From positions 1 to 63,187 of the forward strand of contig JAJZRQ010000008.1 of assembly GCA_021802585.1 (NCBI GenBank): DNA of 63,187 bases, written 5' to 3'. The notes under the pieces are model-generated. The model was not told where the DNA came from. It ran no database searches and was given only the letters and a program-made list of their open reading frames with translations. A program made the translations under genes and the position numbers. The DNA is from Chloroflexota bacterium (lineage in GTDB: Bacteria; Chloroflexota; Limnocylindria; Limnocylindrales; CSP1-4). Below, in pieces: positions 7,850-16,905 of this stretch (position 1 is its first letter; each line of letters starts with the position of its first letter).

Positions 7850-9247
7850 CTAGCCGATGCCGAGGGCCTTGTAGATCGCGTCGACGTGGGCCTTCTCGGG
7901 GACGACAACAAGGGCCGTGACCATGCCGAACATGCCGTCGAGGCCCTCCACGTGGGGGAGGATGTGGCAGTGGAAGGCCCACAGGCCGGCGCGCTCGGCC
8001 GTGATCACCGCATCCCAGCGCTCGCCCGGGTTGACGCCGAGGGTGTCGCAGTCGAAGGAGGCGGACCCCAGGGGCCGGCCGTCGCGAGCGACGACCCGCA
8101 TCGTGTTCCCGTGGCTGTGCCACGGGTGCATCATGATCCCCTCGTTCATGAAGCGGATGAGGACCTTCTCGCCGACCGCGGCGATGACCGGCACGGTGGC
8201 CGGGAAGCCGTGGCCGTTGATCGTGAACCCGCCGGGCTGCGTGTCGTTCGAGATCCAGGTGTACTCGCGGTCGTAGCCGACGCCGTACTTCTTCGCGTAG
8301 GCCGCCCGCGGGTCGCGGTCGTCCTTGGGGTCGATGATGAACGCCGCCAGGAGGCCGCGGCCGACCTGGTCGGTGGCGTTGTGGTGGGAGTGGTACATCA
8401 TCGAGCCGGCCGGGCTCGCCGTGAACTCGTAGGTGAACGTCTCGCCGGGCGGGATCGGCTTCTGGGTCACGAACGGGACGCCGTCCATGAAGAAGTCCTC
8501 GAAGTCGATCCCGTGGAAGTGGACCCCGGTGGTCTCCTTGAGGTTGTTCGTGAACTTCACGCGCAGCCTCTCGCCCTCGGTGGCCCGGATCGTCGGACCC
8601 GGCCAGGCCTTGTTGTAGCCGAGGACCTGCACGGGCGCCATCTTCTCGTCGATCCGGTGCTCGATCTCGTCGACCGTGATCTCGAAGACCTTCACGTCGC
8701 CGTCGAGCGTCGGCGTCAGCGGGCTCGTGAGGTCGGTCAGGACGACCTGCGGCACCTGGGCGAAGGCGGGCGGCTGGGACAGCTCCGGGTAGTTGTCGGC
8801 GGCGCCGAGGATGTCGGCGAGCCTGGCGAACGCGGCGTCGCCATAGATCCCCTTGAGGGCCGGGGCGAGGTTCCCGATGAACCGTCGCACGACGGTGCGG
8901 GCGGCGACGTCGTGCTCGCTCCAGCCCGCCGGGATGTCGCCGGTCGGCTGGGACGGGGCCGGGGTGGGGGAGGCCGGACCCATCGACATCGTGGGCGTGG
9001 CCGCCGGCGTCGGGGCGGGGGTCGGCGTCGCCGGTGCGGGCAGGGGGTTCGACGTGGCGAACGTCCACGTCGGGGCGGCGGCCGGCGCGCACGCGGCGAC
9101 GGTCGCCGCGACGAGGCCGGTCCCCGCGAGCGCGGCGCCGCGGAGGAAGCCGCGGCGCGACAGCGACGCGTCGAGCGCGCCGGGCTCGGGGGCTCCGGGT
9201 TCGGGCAGAGACGGCGGGAGGAGGTCCTGGGGCGTCGTCGTGTCCAT
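7850..9247 (-). CDS. Two-domain multicopper oxidase, Tat-exported lipoprotein
   Basis: A 465-residue copper oxidase. The N-terminus has a twin-arginine signal, SRRGFLRG (30-37), ending in a lipobox-like AAC with C53, then a Pro/Thr/Ala linker (about 65-105). Copper motifs are HFHG (243-246) and HSHH (286-289) in the first cupredoxin domain, and HPWHSH (374-379) and HCHILPH with a downstream Met (426-442) in the second. This is a complete type 1 plus trinuclear set in a two-domain architecture. It would oxidise a phenol, metal ion or other reductant with O2 outside the membrane; nitrite reduction is less likely. The ATG at 9247 has a TACCAT box 8 nt upstream. A longer start at 9340 would swallow the promoter. 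Confidence 0.87.
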   Translation of the reverse strand: MDTTTPQDLLPPSLPEPGAPEPGALDASLSRRGFLRGAALAGTGLVAATVAACAPAAAPTWTFATSNPLPAPATPTPAPTPAATPTMSMGPASPTPAPSQPTGDIPAGWSEHDVAARTVVRRFIGNLAPALKGIYGDAAFARLADILGAADNYPELSQPPAFAQVPQVVLTDLTSPLTPTLDGDVKVFEITVDEIEHRIDEKMAPVQVLGYNKAWPGPTIRATEGERLRVKFTNNLKETTGVHFHGIDFEDFFMDGVPFVTQKPIPPGETFTYEFTASPAGSMMYHSHHNATDQVGRGLLAAFIIDPKDDRDPRAAYAKKYGVGYDREYTWISNDTQPGGFTINGHGFPATVPVIAAVGEKVLIRFMNEGIMMHPWHSHGNTMRVVARDGRPLGSASFDCDTLGVNPGERWDAVITAERAGLWAFHCHILPHVEGLDGMFGMVTALVVVPEKAHVDAIYKALGIG

Positions 9248-9255
9248 GAGACGGG

Positions 9256-9261
9256 ATGGTA
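9256..9261 (-). promoter_or_regulatory. Leaderless -10 box of the multicopper oxidase gene
   Basis: On the minus strand TACCAT is followed by 8 nt and the ATG at 9247. There is no Shine-Dalgarno sequence. The DevR-like half-palindrome at 9285-9298 would sit around position -45 of this promoter. Confidence 0.5.
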
Positions 9262-9284
9262 CGGCCGGGGGCACGGTCTCCGTC

Positions 9285-9298
9285 GTGACATTCGGCCC
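9285..9298. promoter_or_regulatory. DevR-like box (degenerate) upstream of the multicopper oxidase/usp genes
   Basis: GTGACATTCGGCCC fits GGGNC-N4-GNCCC with one mismatch. Its right part, CATTCGGCCC, also occurs in the nifJ-operon and arsR-operon promoters. It lies in the divergent region between the copper oxidase and the DevS-like kinase gene, so it could serve either side. Confidence 0.45.
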
Positions 9299-9332
9299 CT
9301 TCGCGGCGGGCCGAGCGGCCACACGTTCACAA

Positions 9333-9345
9333 ATGCGCATGTGTC
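9333..9345. promoter_or_regulatory. ATGCGCATGTGTC element, shared with the arsR-dsrE promoter
   Basis: This 13-mer occurs identically at 31685-31697, directly before the arsR gene. It contains the palindrome ATGCGCAT. Here it lies between the copper oxidase and the kinase genes. An ArsR-family operator is the natural suggestion. Confidence 0.45.
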
Positions 9346-9412
9346 AGGGATCGCGCCCGAGTCGCGCGCGACCGCGCACGCGGACGTGCGCACGGATGCG
9401 GGCGCGCCCTGC

Positions 9413-9418
9413 TACGCT
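9413..9418 (+). promoter_or_regulatory. -10 box of the DevS-like kinase gene
   Basis: TACGCT is followed by 8 nt and the ATG at 9427, and no ribosome-binding site intervenes. This is another leaderless-type arrangement. Confidence 0.45.
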
Positions 9419-9426
9419 CGCTCGCC

Positions 9427-11004
9427 ATGACCCCGTCCACGCGGCCGACCGCCGGTCCGGCGGCGATGGTCGACGCCCTCGCCGCCCTCGAGGCGTGGTC
9501 GGCGTCGCCGACCGGGCCGCGCCGCCTCCTGGCCGCGGGCCTCGAGCGTCTTGCCCGCGCATGCGGGGCGACCGGGGCGCACCTCGAGGCGTCGGTCGCG
9601 CCATCGGTCGTGGTCGGGGCGGGGTGGGGCACGCTGGCGCGGCGCCCCGGTCGCGCCCGCCGCGCCGAGGTCGTCGAGGTCGCCCTGCGGGCGGGAGCCG
9701 GGCTGGACCCGGGGTCGTCCGGCGGCGAGGTTGTCGGCACGCTCTGGCTCGACGGGCCCCGCGAGGCTCCGGAGCTTGCCGGACGGGTCATGGAGCTCGC
9801 CCTCGCCGGGGCCCGCGGCCGCGCCGCGGCGGCCGGCGCCACCCTCCGCCTCGACGGGCTCGACGAGGCGATCCGGGCGATGGCCGGCGTCCTCTCCGTC
9901 GACCGGGTCCTCCAGGTGATCGTCGACCGCGTCCGGGCCCTCACGGGCGCCCGCTACGCCGCGCTCGGGATCAGCGACCCGGCCGGCGTCATCGAGCAGT
10001 TCATGACGAGCGGGATCAGCCGCGTCGAGCGGGCCCGGATCGGCGCGCCGCCGCGCGGCCACGGGATCCTGGGGGTGATCATCCGGGAGAACCGGACGAT
10101 CCGGCTCCCCGACCTCATGGTCGACCCGCGGGCGGTCGGCTTCCCCCCGAACCACCCCGAGATGCACCCCTTCCTCGGGGTCCCCGTCGTCGTCCGCGGC
10201 CGGACGATCGGGAACCTCTACCTCACGGAGAAGGACGGCGGGTTCACCGCTGAGGACGAGCGGATCGTCGAGAGCTTCGCCCGGCACGCCGCGATCGCCA
10301 TGGAGAACGCCCGCCTCCACGAGCAGGTCCAGCGGCTGGCGATCGTCGAGGAGCGGGAGCGGATCGGGAAGGACCTCCACGACAGCGTCATCCAGGCGAT
10401 CTACGCGGTCGGCCTCTCGCTGAACGACGTCCCCGAGATCATGGACGACGATCCGGACGAGGCCCGGCGGCGCGTCGAGCGCGCGATCGACAGCCTCGAC
10501 CAGACGATCCGCGACATCCGGAACTTCATCTTCGGCCTCCGGCCGGCGCTCGTCGACGGCGCCGACGTCGTCGAGGGGCTCGCGGCCCTCGCCGACGAGT
10601 TCCGGGTGAACACGATGATCGACGTCGAGCTGCGGGCCGGGCCCACCGTCTCGGCGCCGGTCATCGGCCCCGACCGGACCGCCGAGATCCTCTCGATCGC
10701 CCGCGAGGCGCTCAGCAACATCGCCCGCCACGCGCGCGCGACGCGGGCCGAGCTCGTCGTCGAGCCCGACCCCGCGATCGCCGGGCTGGAGGTCGTCATC
10801 GCCGACAACGGGACCGGCTTCGACCCCGCCGCGCCGCGAGGGCTCGGGCACCAGGGCCTCCGGAACATGCGGACGCGGGCGGTCTCCATCGGGGCGACGC
10901 TCGTCATCGACAGCCGGCCCGGCGCCGGGACGCGTATCATCGTCCACGTGCCCGGCGCCCGGTCCGAGGGAGACGAGCCCGACGACGAGCCGTCCGGCAC
11001 CTGA
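9427..11004 (+). CDS. GAF-domain sensor histidine kinase, DevS/DosS-like
   Basis: A 525-residue cytoplasmic kinase without membrane segments. Residues about 150-295 form a GAF domain with the block VGFPPNHPEMHPFLGVPV...GNLYLTEK (about 238-269), which is highly characteristic of DevS/DosS/DosT. Residues 1-140 look like a second, poorly conserved GAF-like region. The HisKA_3 box ERERIGKDLHDSVIQAIYAVGLSL contains phosphorylated H318. The ATPase domain shows REALSNIARHA, DNGTGFD and GLGHQGLRNM. Known DevS proteins bind haem and sense O2, NO and CO. Whether this GAF binds haem cannot be decided by eye. It should phosphorylate the response regulator encoded 68 nt downstream. Confidence 0.88.
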   Translation: MTPSTRPTAGPAAMVDALAALEAWSASPTGPRRLLAAGLERLARACGATGAHLEASVAPSVVVGAGWGTLARRPGRARRAEVVEVALRAGAGLDPGSSGGEVVGTLWLDGPREAPELAGRVMELALAGARGRAAAAGATLRLDGLDEAIRAMAGVLSVDRVLQVIVDRVRALTGARYAALGISDPAGVIEQFMTSGISRVERARIGAPPRGHGILGVIIRENRTIRLPDLMVDPRAVGFPPNHPEMHPFLGVPVVVRGRTIGNLYLTEKDGGFTAEDERIVESFARHAAIAMENARLHEQVQRLAIVEERERIGKDLHDSVIQAIYAVGLSLNDVPEIMDDDPDEARRRVERAIDSLDQTIRDIRNFIFGLRPALVDGADVVEGLAALADEFRVNTMIDVELRAGPTVSAPVIGPDRTAEILSIAREALSNIARHARATRAELVVEPDPAIAGLEVVIADNGTGFDPAAPRGLGHQGLRNMRTRAVSIGATLVIDSRPGAGTRIIVHVPGARSEGDEPDDEPSGT

Positions 11005-11072
11005 GCCGCGACCGCGCCCCCGCTCCGCGGATGGCCGGCCGCGGGGCGAGACACGGAGGTGCTGAGCACGCG

Positions 11073-11747
11073 ATGACCGAGCAGCCAGAGCCGCGTCCCC
11101 TCCGCCTGCTCGTCGTCGACGACCACGAGGTGGTCCGCCAGGGCCTCGTCTCGCTCCTCGAGCGACGCGAGCGCTTCCAGGTCGTCGCCGAGGCCGGCAC
11201 CGTCGAGGAGGCCCTCGAGGAGGCCCGCCGCTTCCAGCCCGACCTCGTCGTCATGGACGTCCGGCTCCCGGACGGGTCCGGGATCGAGGCCTGCCGCGAC
11301 ATCCGCTCCGAGCTCCCCGGGACCCGGGTCGTCATGCTCACGAGCTACCCCGACGAGGAGGCGGTCCTCTCGGCGATCATCGCCGGCGCGTCCGGCTACC
11401 TCCTGAAGCAGATCCGGTCCCGTGACCTCGTCGCGGCCCTCGAGTCCGTCGGGCGGGGCGAGTCGCTCCTCGATCCGGCGGTCACGGAGAAGGTCCTCGA
11501 GCGGGTCCGCCGGATCGCCTCGGGCACGTACACCGACGAGCTCGCCCAGCTCACCGCGCAGGAGCAGAAGATCCTCCAGCTCGTCGCCGAGGGGAAGACG
11601 AACAAGGAGATCGCCCAGGAGGTCTTCCTCTCCGACAAGACGGTGAAGAACTACGTCAGCTCGATCCTCTCGAAGCTGAACCTCCAGCGCCGGGCGCAGG
11701 CCGCGGCGTTCGTGGCGAAGCATCGCCTCCCGGGCGCCGGAACGTAG
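11073..11747 (+). CDS. NarL-family response regulator, DevR/DosR-like
   Basis: A 224-residue regulator with an N-terminal receiver (acidic pair D16/D17, phosphorylated D62 in VVMDVRLPDG, T90/S91, K112) and a C-terminal LuxR-type helix-turn-helix. The stretches TSYPDEEAVLSAIIAGASGY and SLLD, and the recognition helix DKTVKNYVSSILSKL (188-202) followed by RRAQAAAF, match my memory of DosR closely. The KTVKNYV segment contains the lysines and asparagine that contact DNA in DosR. The gene lies 68 nt after the DevS-like kinase gene, behind GGAGGT. It is the best candidate to bind the GGGCC-N4-GGCCC palindromes found elsewhere in the window. Confidence 0.9.
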   Translation: MTEQPEPRPLRLLVVDDHEVVRQGLVSLLERRERFQVVAEAGTVEEALEEARRFQPDLVVMDVRLPDGSGIEACRDIRSELPGTRVVMLTSYPDEEAVLSAIIAGASGYLLKQIRSRDLVAALESVGRGESLLDPAVTEKVLERVRRIASGTYTDELAQLTAQEQKILQLVAEGKTNKEIAQEVFLSDKTVKNYVSSILSKLNLQRRAQAAAFVAKHRLPGAGT

Positions 11748-11789
11748 CGCCCGCCCCGCCCGCCGACGGGGCTCCGGCCCCGCCCGGGG

Positions 11790-12851
11790 CTACGCGCGGA
11801 CCTCCTGGCGGAGGAACGTCACGTACGCGAGCCCGAACGACACGACGGTGAGGGCGACGAGCGCGACGACCTGCGGCCACACGACGAGCACGCTCTGGGG
11901 GAGCGAGAGGACCGTCGACGGCAGCGCGCCCTGGGACTGGCTCGCGAGTGCGGCGTCGATCCCGAACCCCGTGACCCGCGGGTCGAGGATCGCCCGCGTC
12001 GCCTGCAGGTAGAGGGTGTCCGGGCTCAGCCGCTCGAGGGTCTCGCGCAGGCGGAGGTTCGCGAGCTGGTCGGCGCTCGTCGAGCCCGGCGGGCTGAGGA
12101 GGTTCGCCACGAGCGTCGCGAGGAGGACCCCGAAGAGGGTGAGGCCGATCCACAGGGCGATCGCCACGAGCGCCGACGAGGCCGCGCGCCGGAAGGCGAC
12201 GGAGCAGAACGTCGCGAACGCCAGCCAGAAGCCGACGTAGACGACGGTGAGGGCGACCCACAGGACGAGCCGGACGACGTCCTCGACGGTCGGCGGGATC
12301 CCGATCCGGATGAGCCCGATCCCGGCGACGAAGGCGACGACCGCGACGAGGACCGTCGCGACGGCGAGGAGCCCGGCCACGAACTTCCCGTTCACGACAT
12401 CGTCGCGGTAGATCGGCTGGGCGAGGAGGCGCGGGAGCGTCCGGTCGGCCCGCTCCCCGTTCACCGCGTCGAAGCCGAAGGCGATCCCGAGGAGCGGCGC
12501 GAGGAACCCCACGAGCGTCACGAACGCGGGCACCGGGTCCGCCCCGCCGGTGAAGAGGGCGAGGAAGAGGCTCCGATAGCCGGTCGCGTCCGCGGCGGCG
12601 CCGCGGATGACCTGCGACATGGAGTAGATCGCGGCGACGCCGGCGATCGTGAGGACGACCGCGAGGACGTAGAGCCGGACGCTGCCGAGGTGATCGGCCG
12701 TCTCCTTCGCGGCGACGACCCGCCAGCCGTGACTCGGCGGGCGCTCCTCGGCGCGGGCCGGCGCGGCGCTCCGGGGCCGGGCCGGAGGCGGCTCGGGGGA
12801 GGGACGGAGCGCCCGCCGGGGGCGGATGCGGGAGCCCGGTGCGGCGCTCAT
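11790..12851 (-). CDS. ABC-2 type transporter permease
   Basis: A 353-residue membrane protein with a disordered, Arg/Pro-rich N-terminus of about 45 residues. About six hydrophobic segments follow (for example [39 protein letters not shown] and [17 protein letters not shown]). [32 protein letters not shown] is a strong match to ABC-2/NosY-type permeases, where it links helices in the cytoplasm. Its start overlaps the stop of the ATPase gene (ATGA), so the two are coupled. With the ATPase it forms an exporter in the cytoplasmic membrane. The cargo is unknown; the NEW3-like secreted protein encoded first in the operon may be related. Confidence 0.85.
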   Translation of the reverse strand: MSAAPGSRIRPRRALRPSPEPPPARPRSAAPARAEERPPSHGWRVVAAKETADHLGSVRLYVLAVVLTIAGVAAIYSMSQVIRGAAADATGYRSLFLALFTGGADPVPAFVTLVGFLAPLLGIAFGFDAVNGERADRTLPRLLAQPIYRDDVVNGKFVAGLLAVATVLVAVVAFVAGIGLIRIGIPPTVEDVVRLVLWVALTVVYVGFWLAFATFCSVAFRRAASSALVAIALWIGLTLFGVLLATLVANLLSPPGSTSADQLANLRLRETLERLSPDTLYLQATRAILDPRVTGFGIDAALASQSQGALPSTVLSLPQSVLVVWPQVVALVALTVVSFGLAYVTFLRQEVRA

Positions 12852-13927
12852 CGGGAGCCCTCGCCGCGGTGGGACGGCAGCGGATCGCCGGGGGCGTCGG
12901 CGGGTCGCCCGGCCGGGAGGTCCGCGGCGGCGGCGTGGACGAGGCGCCGGTAGATCGCGTCGAGGCGATCCTCGCGGACGCGGAGGTGGACGGGGGCGAA
13001 ACCCGCGGCGACGAGGTCCGCCGCGAGGGATGCCCCGCCGCCGGCCGCGACGCGGACGAGGAGCCGGCCGGGCGCCGCGGGGTCGGAGGACACGTCGCCC
13101 ACGGACGGCGCCGAGCGCAGCCAGCCCGTCGGGTCGGCCCCACCAGCCACCGCGAGCTCGACGACGTCGTCGGCGGCCCCGCCGCGCGCGGCGAGCTCGA
13201 CGACCGTCCCGGCGGCGATGAGCCGCCCGGCGTAGAAGATGCCCACCCGCCCGCAGACCGCCTGGACCTGGTCGAGGAGGTGGCTGGAGAGGAGGATCGC
13301 GATCCCCCGCTCGACCGCGATCCGGGCGATGAGGGCGAGGATCTCGGCGACGCCCTCGGGGTCGAGCGAGACGGTCGGCTCGTCGAGGATGAGGACTGCG
13401 GGGTCCTTCACGAGGGCGTCGGCGATCCCGAGGCGCTGGCGCATCCCCCGGGAGTACGTCTCGACCCGCTCGTCGGCGACGTCGGCGAGCCCGACCCGGG
13501 CCAGGAGGCCGTCGATCCGGCCGGCGGCCTCGCGCGCCGGGATCCGGTTGAGGCGGGCCGTGTAGGCGAGGTTCGCCCGGCCGCTCAGCCCGTCGTAGAA
13601 GCCGACGCTGTCGGGGAGGTAGCCCACGCGGCGCTTCACCTCGAGCGGGTCGCGGGTCGGGTCGACCCCGACGACCCGCGCCCGGCCGGCCGTCGGCTCG
13701 GTGAGCCCGAGGAGCATGAGGACCGTCGTCGTCTTGCCGGCGCCGTTCGGGCCGAGGAGCCCGAAGACCTCGCCGGGCCGGACCTCGAACGTCAGGTCCT
13801 CGACTGCGGTCCGGCGGCCGTACCGCTTCGTGAGGCCGATCGCTTCGATGACCGGTGCGCCGGCCGGGCGGGCGCCGGGCGCGGCGGGGCCGTCCGCCTC
13901 GGCCGGGAGGGGCGTCGCGCTCGCCAT
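12848..13927 (-). CDS. ABC transporter ATP-binding protein (ABC-2 exporter)
   Basis: A 359-residue ATPase. It has Walker [10 protein letters not shown], a signature motif [15 protein letters not shown], Walker [15 protein letters not shown] and the switch SSHLLDQV. The order and the C-terminal extension of about 100 residues are those of CcmA/NatA-type exporters. It energises the permease encoded immediately downstream. It lies 4 nt after the NEW3-like gene, so the three genes form one transcription unit. The first 25 residues are low-complexity. Confidence 0.9.
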   Translation of the reverse strand: MASATPLPAEADGPAAPGARPAGAPVIEAIGLTKRYGRRTAVEDLTFEVRPGEVFGLLGPNGAGKTTTVLMLLGLTEPTAGRARVVGVDPTRDPLEVKRRVGYLPDSVGFYDGLSGRANLAYTARLNRIPAREAAGRIDGLLARVGLADVADERVETYSRGMRQRLGIADALVKDPAVLILDEPTVSLDPEGVAEILALIARIAVERGIAILLSSHLLDQVQAVCGRVGIFYAGRLIAAGTVVELAARGGAADDVVELAVAGGADPTGWLRSAPSVGDVSSDPAAPGRLLVRVAAGGGASLAADLVAAGFAPVHLRVREDRLDAIYRRLVHAAAADLPAGRPADAPGDPLPSHRGEGSR

Positions 13928-13931
13928 CGCG

Positions 13932-15167
13932 TCAGCGCCGGCCGTACTTGGAGAAGACCCAGCCGAGCCCGACGAGGACGAGGACGATGAGGGCGACGCC
14001 GACGATCGCCCAGGTGAGCGACGTGTTGACCGTGACCCGGATCGTCTCGCTCGCCGATGCCTCGGCCCCCGTCGCCGAGAACGCGACGTTGTAGTCGCCG
14101 GCGACGGCGTTCGCGGCCGGGGTGATCGTCGCGTTGACCGTGGCGTCCGCGCCGGCCGCGATCGACGAGATCGTCGGCGGGTCGAAGGCCACGTTCCAGC
14201 CCGTGGCCGGGCTCGCCGCGAGGCGGACGCTCGTGACGGGGGCGGAGCCGGTGTTCCGCACGACGAGCTGGAACGGCCGCCCCTGGCCGGCGGTGGCGTC
14301 CGTGGAGAGAACCTGGTCGGGCGTCGTGAGGACCATCGTGTACGTGCCCGTGATGACGATCGTCAGCTGGGCCTGGGCAGAGACGGTGCCGCCGTCGGCG
14401 GTGACGGTGATCGGGTACTCCCCGGCGGCCGCGTCGGTCGCGGGCGTGACGGTGACGCTGACGCTCCCCGTCGACCCCGACCCCACCGTGAGGCTCGTCG
14501 CCTGCGACGAGCCGGCGGGCCGGACGTCGACGGTCCAGCCGGCCGGCGCCTGGCCGGCGAGGGCGAACGTGGCCTCGGCCGGGGTGTCGTTCCGGAGCGT
14601 CAGCTGGAACGGGAACGTCGCGCTCGAGGGACCGCGGAGGCTCGGATAGGCGGCCTCGAGGGCGACGTTGCCGCCCGCCTCGGTCGCGACCCGCACGGTG
14701 AGCGGGAGTTCATCCGAGCCGCCCGCCGCCCGCGCGGCGACGACGAGGTCGGCGCGCCCGGTCGCGTCGGCGGGGATGCTGAGGTCGAGGCTCAGCGCCC
14801 CGTCCTGCTTCGGCCCCGCGAGGACCCCGTCGACGGTGAGGCCGCCGCCGGTGAACCGGGCGCTCCAGCCCTGTGGGAGGCCCCGCACGGCGAGCGCGAC
14901 GACCGCGGTCGTCGCGCTCGCGACGGTGAGCGGGAACGTGACGCTCGAGCCGGGCTCGACCGCGACGAGCGGGAACGGCGTCGTGACCGTCACGCCCCCG
15001 GCGGCGAGGGCAGGCGGCGCGCCGCCCGCGAGGAGGAGCGGCACGAGGATGGCCGCGGCCGCCGGGCCCGCGCGGAGCAGCCGCCGCCGAGCGGTCGGAG
15101 CGACCCGGGAGGGAGATCCCCCAGGGGCGGGGTGCGACGTCGATGCGTGCGGCCGGCTGCGTCCCAT
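13932..15167 (-). CDS. Secreted, membrane-anchored NEW3/CARDB-like beta-sandwich protein
   Basis: A 411-residue protein with a signal segment (about residues 32-57, [20 protein letters not shown]), three or four immunoglobulin-like repeats of about 90 residues, and a C-terminal membrane helix ([23 protein letters not shown]) followed by a short basic tail. Repeats contain the NEW3 features [30 protein letters not shown] and [14 protein letters not shown]. The family is often encoded beside ABC-2 exporters and is thought to present an external adhesion-like domain. The start is chosen at MGRSRPH because GAGGAGG precedes it; a longer ORF reaches 15236. Confidence 0.75.
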   Translation of the reverse strand: MGRSRPHASTSHPAPGGSPSRVAPTARRRLLRAGPAAAAILVPLLLAGGAPPALAAGGVTVTTPFPLVAVEPGSSVTFPLTVASATTAVVALAVRGLPQGWSARFTGGGLTVDGVLAGPKQDGALSLDLSIPADATGRADLVVAARAAGGSDELPLTVRVATEAGGNVALEAAYPSLRGPSSATFPFQLTLRNDTPAEATFALAGQAPAGWTVDVRPAGSSQATSLTVGSGSTGSVSVTVTPATDAAAGEYPITVTADGGTVSAQAQLTIVITGTYTMVLTTPDQVLSTDATAGQGRPFQLVVRNTGSAPVTSVRLAASPATGWNVAFDPPTISSIAAGADATVNATITPAANAVAGDYNVAFSATGAEASASETIRVTVNTSLTWAIVGVALIVLVLVGLGWVFSKYGRR

Positions 15168-15234
15168 GCGACCTCCTCGGCGGGTCGGTCCCGCGCCGGC
15201 CCGGGACCGCCGCGTCGCCCTCGAATCGGGCGGC

Positions 15235-15240
15235 ACGATA
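15235..15240 (-). promoter_or_regulatory. -10 box of the NEW3/ABC operon
   Basis: TATCGT on the minus strand lies about 68 nt upstream of the ATG at 15167, inside a GC-rich palindromic stretch. No clear -35 element is seen. Confidence 0.3.
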
Positions 15241-15383
15241 GCCGCCCGCGATCAGGACCCGGCAAAGGCGAGGTGATGTTTCCGCAACCTCCGGGCGGCG
15301 CCGCCGGGTTCGTGCCCGATGGGCGCGCCAATCGGTCCGGTCGGCACGGTCGGCCGCGGCGGGCCCCCTCCCAGACTGCGTCC

Positions 15384-16655
15384 ATGCAGATCGTCACCGC
15401 CGACGAGGCGGTCGCGGGCATCCGCTCCGGCGACCAGGTCTACGTCCAGTGCGCCGCCGCGGCGCCCTCGGTCCTCCTCGATGCGCTCGTGGAGCGGGCG
15501 CCGGAGCTCCACAACGTGAGCATGGTCCACCTCCACACGGAGGGCCCCGGCCCGCACCTCGCACCCGAGATGGCGCCGCACTTCCGGCACCGCGCGCTCT
15601 TCATCGGGCCGAACGCCCGGCAGGCGATCAACGAGGGGCGGGCCGAGTACATCCCGGCCTTCCTCTCCGACGTCCCGCGCCTCTTCTCGAGCGGGCGACT
15701 GCCCCTCGACGCCGTCCTCTGCAACGTCTCGCCGCCCGACGCCCACGGCTACTGCTCGCTCGGGACGTCCGTCGAGGCGATGCAGGAGGCGATCCAGGCG
15801 GCCGGCATGGTCATCGCCCAGGTCAACCGGGCGATGCCGCGGACCCTCGGGGAGAGCTTCGTCCACGTCGACGACATCGACTACGGCGTCGAGGTGGACG
15901 TCCCGCCCTACCTGTACCTGCCGCCGGTGATCGGCGAGGTCGAGCGCCGGATCGGCGAGTTCGTCGCCGACCTCGTCCCGGACGGGGCGACGCTCCAGAT
16001 GGGGATCGGCGCGATCCCGACCGCGGTGGCGAAGTGCCTCGGCGACAAGAAGGACCTCGGGATCCACACCGAGATGATGACCGACTCCGTCGTCGACCTC
16101 GTCGAGGCGGGCGTCGTCACGGGGATGGCGAAGGAGCGCAACCGCGGCAAGGTCCTCTGCACGTTCATGATGGGGACCGAGAAGCTCTACCGCTTCGCTC
16201 ACGACAACCCGATGGTCGAGATGCGGGCCTGCGACTTCACGAACGACACCCACGTGATCCGCGGCTTCCGCCGGATGACCGCGATCAACTCGGCGATCTC
16301 GATCGACCTCACCGGCCAGGTCTGCGCGGACTCGATCGGCTGGCACCTCTACAGCGGGGTCGGCGGGCAGATGGACTTCATCCGCGGCGCCGCGCTCGCG
16401 CCCGAAGGCCGGGCGATCATCGCCCTCCCCTCGACCGCCGCCGGGGGCCGCGTGTCGCGGATCGTGCCGTTCCTCGCCGAGGGCGCGGGGGTCGTGACGA
16501 CGCGGGCCCACGTCCGCACGGTCGTGACGGAGTGGGGCGTGGCGGAGCTCGACGGGAAGTCGATCCGGGAGCGGGCCCAGGAGCTCATCGCGATCGCCCA
16601 CCCGGACTTCCGGGACGAGCTGACCGCCCAGGCCCGCCGGACGCACTACCTGTAG
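15384..16655 (+). CDS. Acetyl-CoA hydrolase/4-hydroxybutyrate CoA-transferase family protein
   Basis: A 423-residue single-chain CoA-transferase (family with AbfT and Cat1). Conserved blocks include YVQCAAAAPSVLLDAL, NVSPPDAHGYCSLGTSVE, LQMGIGAIPTAVAKCL and HTEMMTDSVVDLVEAGVV, in which the first Glu is the expected catalytic residue; SGVGGQMDFIRGA follows. It exchanges CoA between acetyl-CoA and a short-chain acid such as 4-hydroxybutyrate or acetate. It lies directly upstream of the NifJ operon, so it may convert acetyl-CoA made by that enzyme. CAGACT stands 6 nt before the ATG, a weak leaderless promoter. Tandem hairpins follow its stop. Confidence 0.85.
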   Translation: MQIVTADEAVAGIRSGDQVYVQCAAAAPSVLLDALVERAPELHNVSMVHLHTEGPGPHLAPEMAPHFRHRALFIGPNARQAINEGRAEYIPAFLSDVPRLFSSGRLPLDAVLCNVSPPDAHGYCSLGTSVEAMQEAIQAAGMVIAQVNRAMPRTLGESFVHVDDIDYGVEVDVPPYLYLPPVIGEVERRIGEFVADLVPDGATLQMGIGAIPTAVAKCLGDKKDLGIHTEMMTDSVVDLVEAGVVTGMAKERNRGKVLCTFMMGTEKLYRFAHDNPMVEMRACDFTNDTHVIRGFRRMTAINSAISIDLTGQVCADSIGWHLYSGVGGQMDFIRGAALAPEGRAIIALPSTAAGGRVSRIVPFLAEGAGVVTTRAHVRTVVTEWGVAELDGKSIRERAQELIAIAHPDFRDELTAQARRTHYL

Positions 16656-16699
16656 CGTTCGCGGCAGGCAGCGCCCGCGGTCCGGGCGCACTCCACCGC

Positions 16700-16755
16700 C
16701 GGGGCCGGCGCCTCGGCCCCGCCACGACCCCCGGGCCGCGCCGCCCAGGCGGCGC
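16700..16755 (+). terminator. Two tandem GC hairpins after the CoA-transferase gene
   Basis: CGGGGCCG and CGGCCCCG form one stem at about 16700-16721. GCGCCGCC (16738-16745) and GGCGGCGC (16748-16755) form a second, perfect stem with a 2-nt spacer. There is no T tract. They separate the CoA-transferase gene from the nifJ operon. Confidence 0.45.
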
Positions 16756-16761
16756 GAATCA

Positions 16762-16798
16762 GTGGTGGACGCCGCGCGTCCCCTGCGACGTCCACCAC
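16762..16798. repeat. Perfect 10-bp inverted repeat upstream of the receiver-nifJ operon
   Basis: GTGGTGGACG (16762-16771) and CGTCCACCAC (16789-16798) flank a 17-nt loop. It is less GC-biased than the neighbouring terminator hairpins. It lies about 110 nt before the receiver gene, so it may be an operator or an attenuator. Confidence 0.4.
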
Positions 16799-16834
16799 GG
16801 CTGGAAGTGTCGCCGCCCTTCACGACCGGTGGCA

Positions 16835-16848
16835 GGGCCGAATGGCCC
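16835..16848. promoter_or_regulatory. DevR-like box upstream of the receiver-nifJ operon
   Basis: GGGCCGAATGGCCC is a perfect GGGCC-N4-GGCCC palindrome. It matches the box before hypF (read on its other strand) at 13 of 14 positions. Flanking bases extend the symmetry (A before, T after). TAGGTT directly follows and may be the -10 box, so the site could overlap the core promoter. Confidence 0.55.
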
Positions 16849-16905
16849 TAGGTTTCGGGACGGAGCGGGGGTCCGGCCGGGGCGCCCGCGGGGGACGCTT
16901 CGCGC

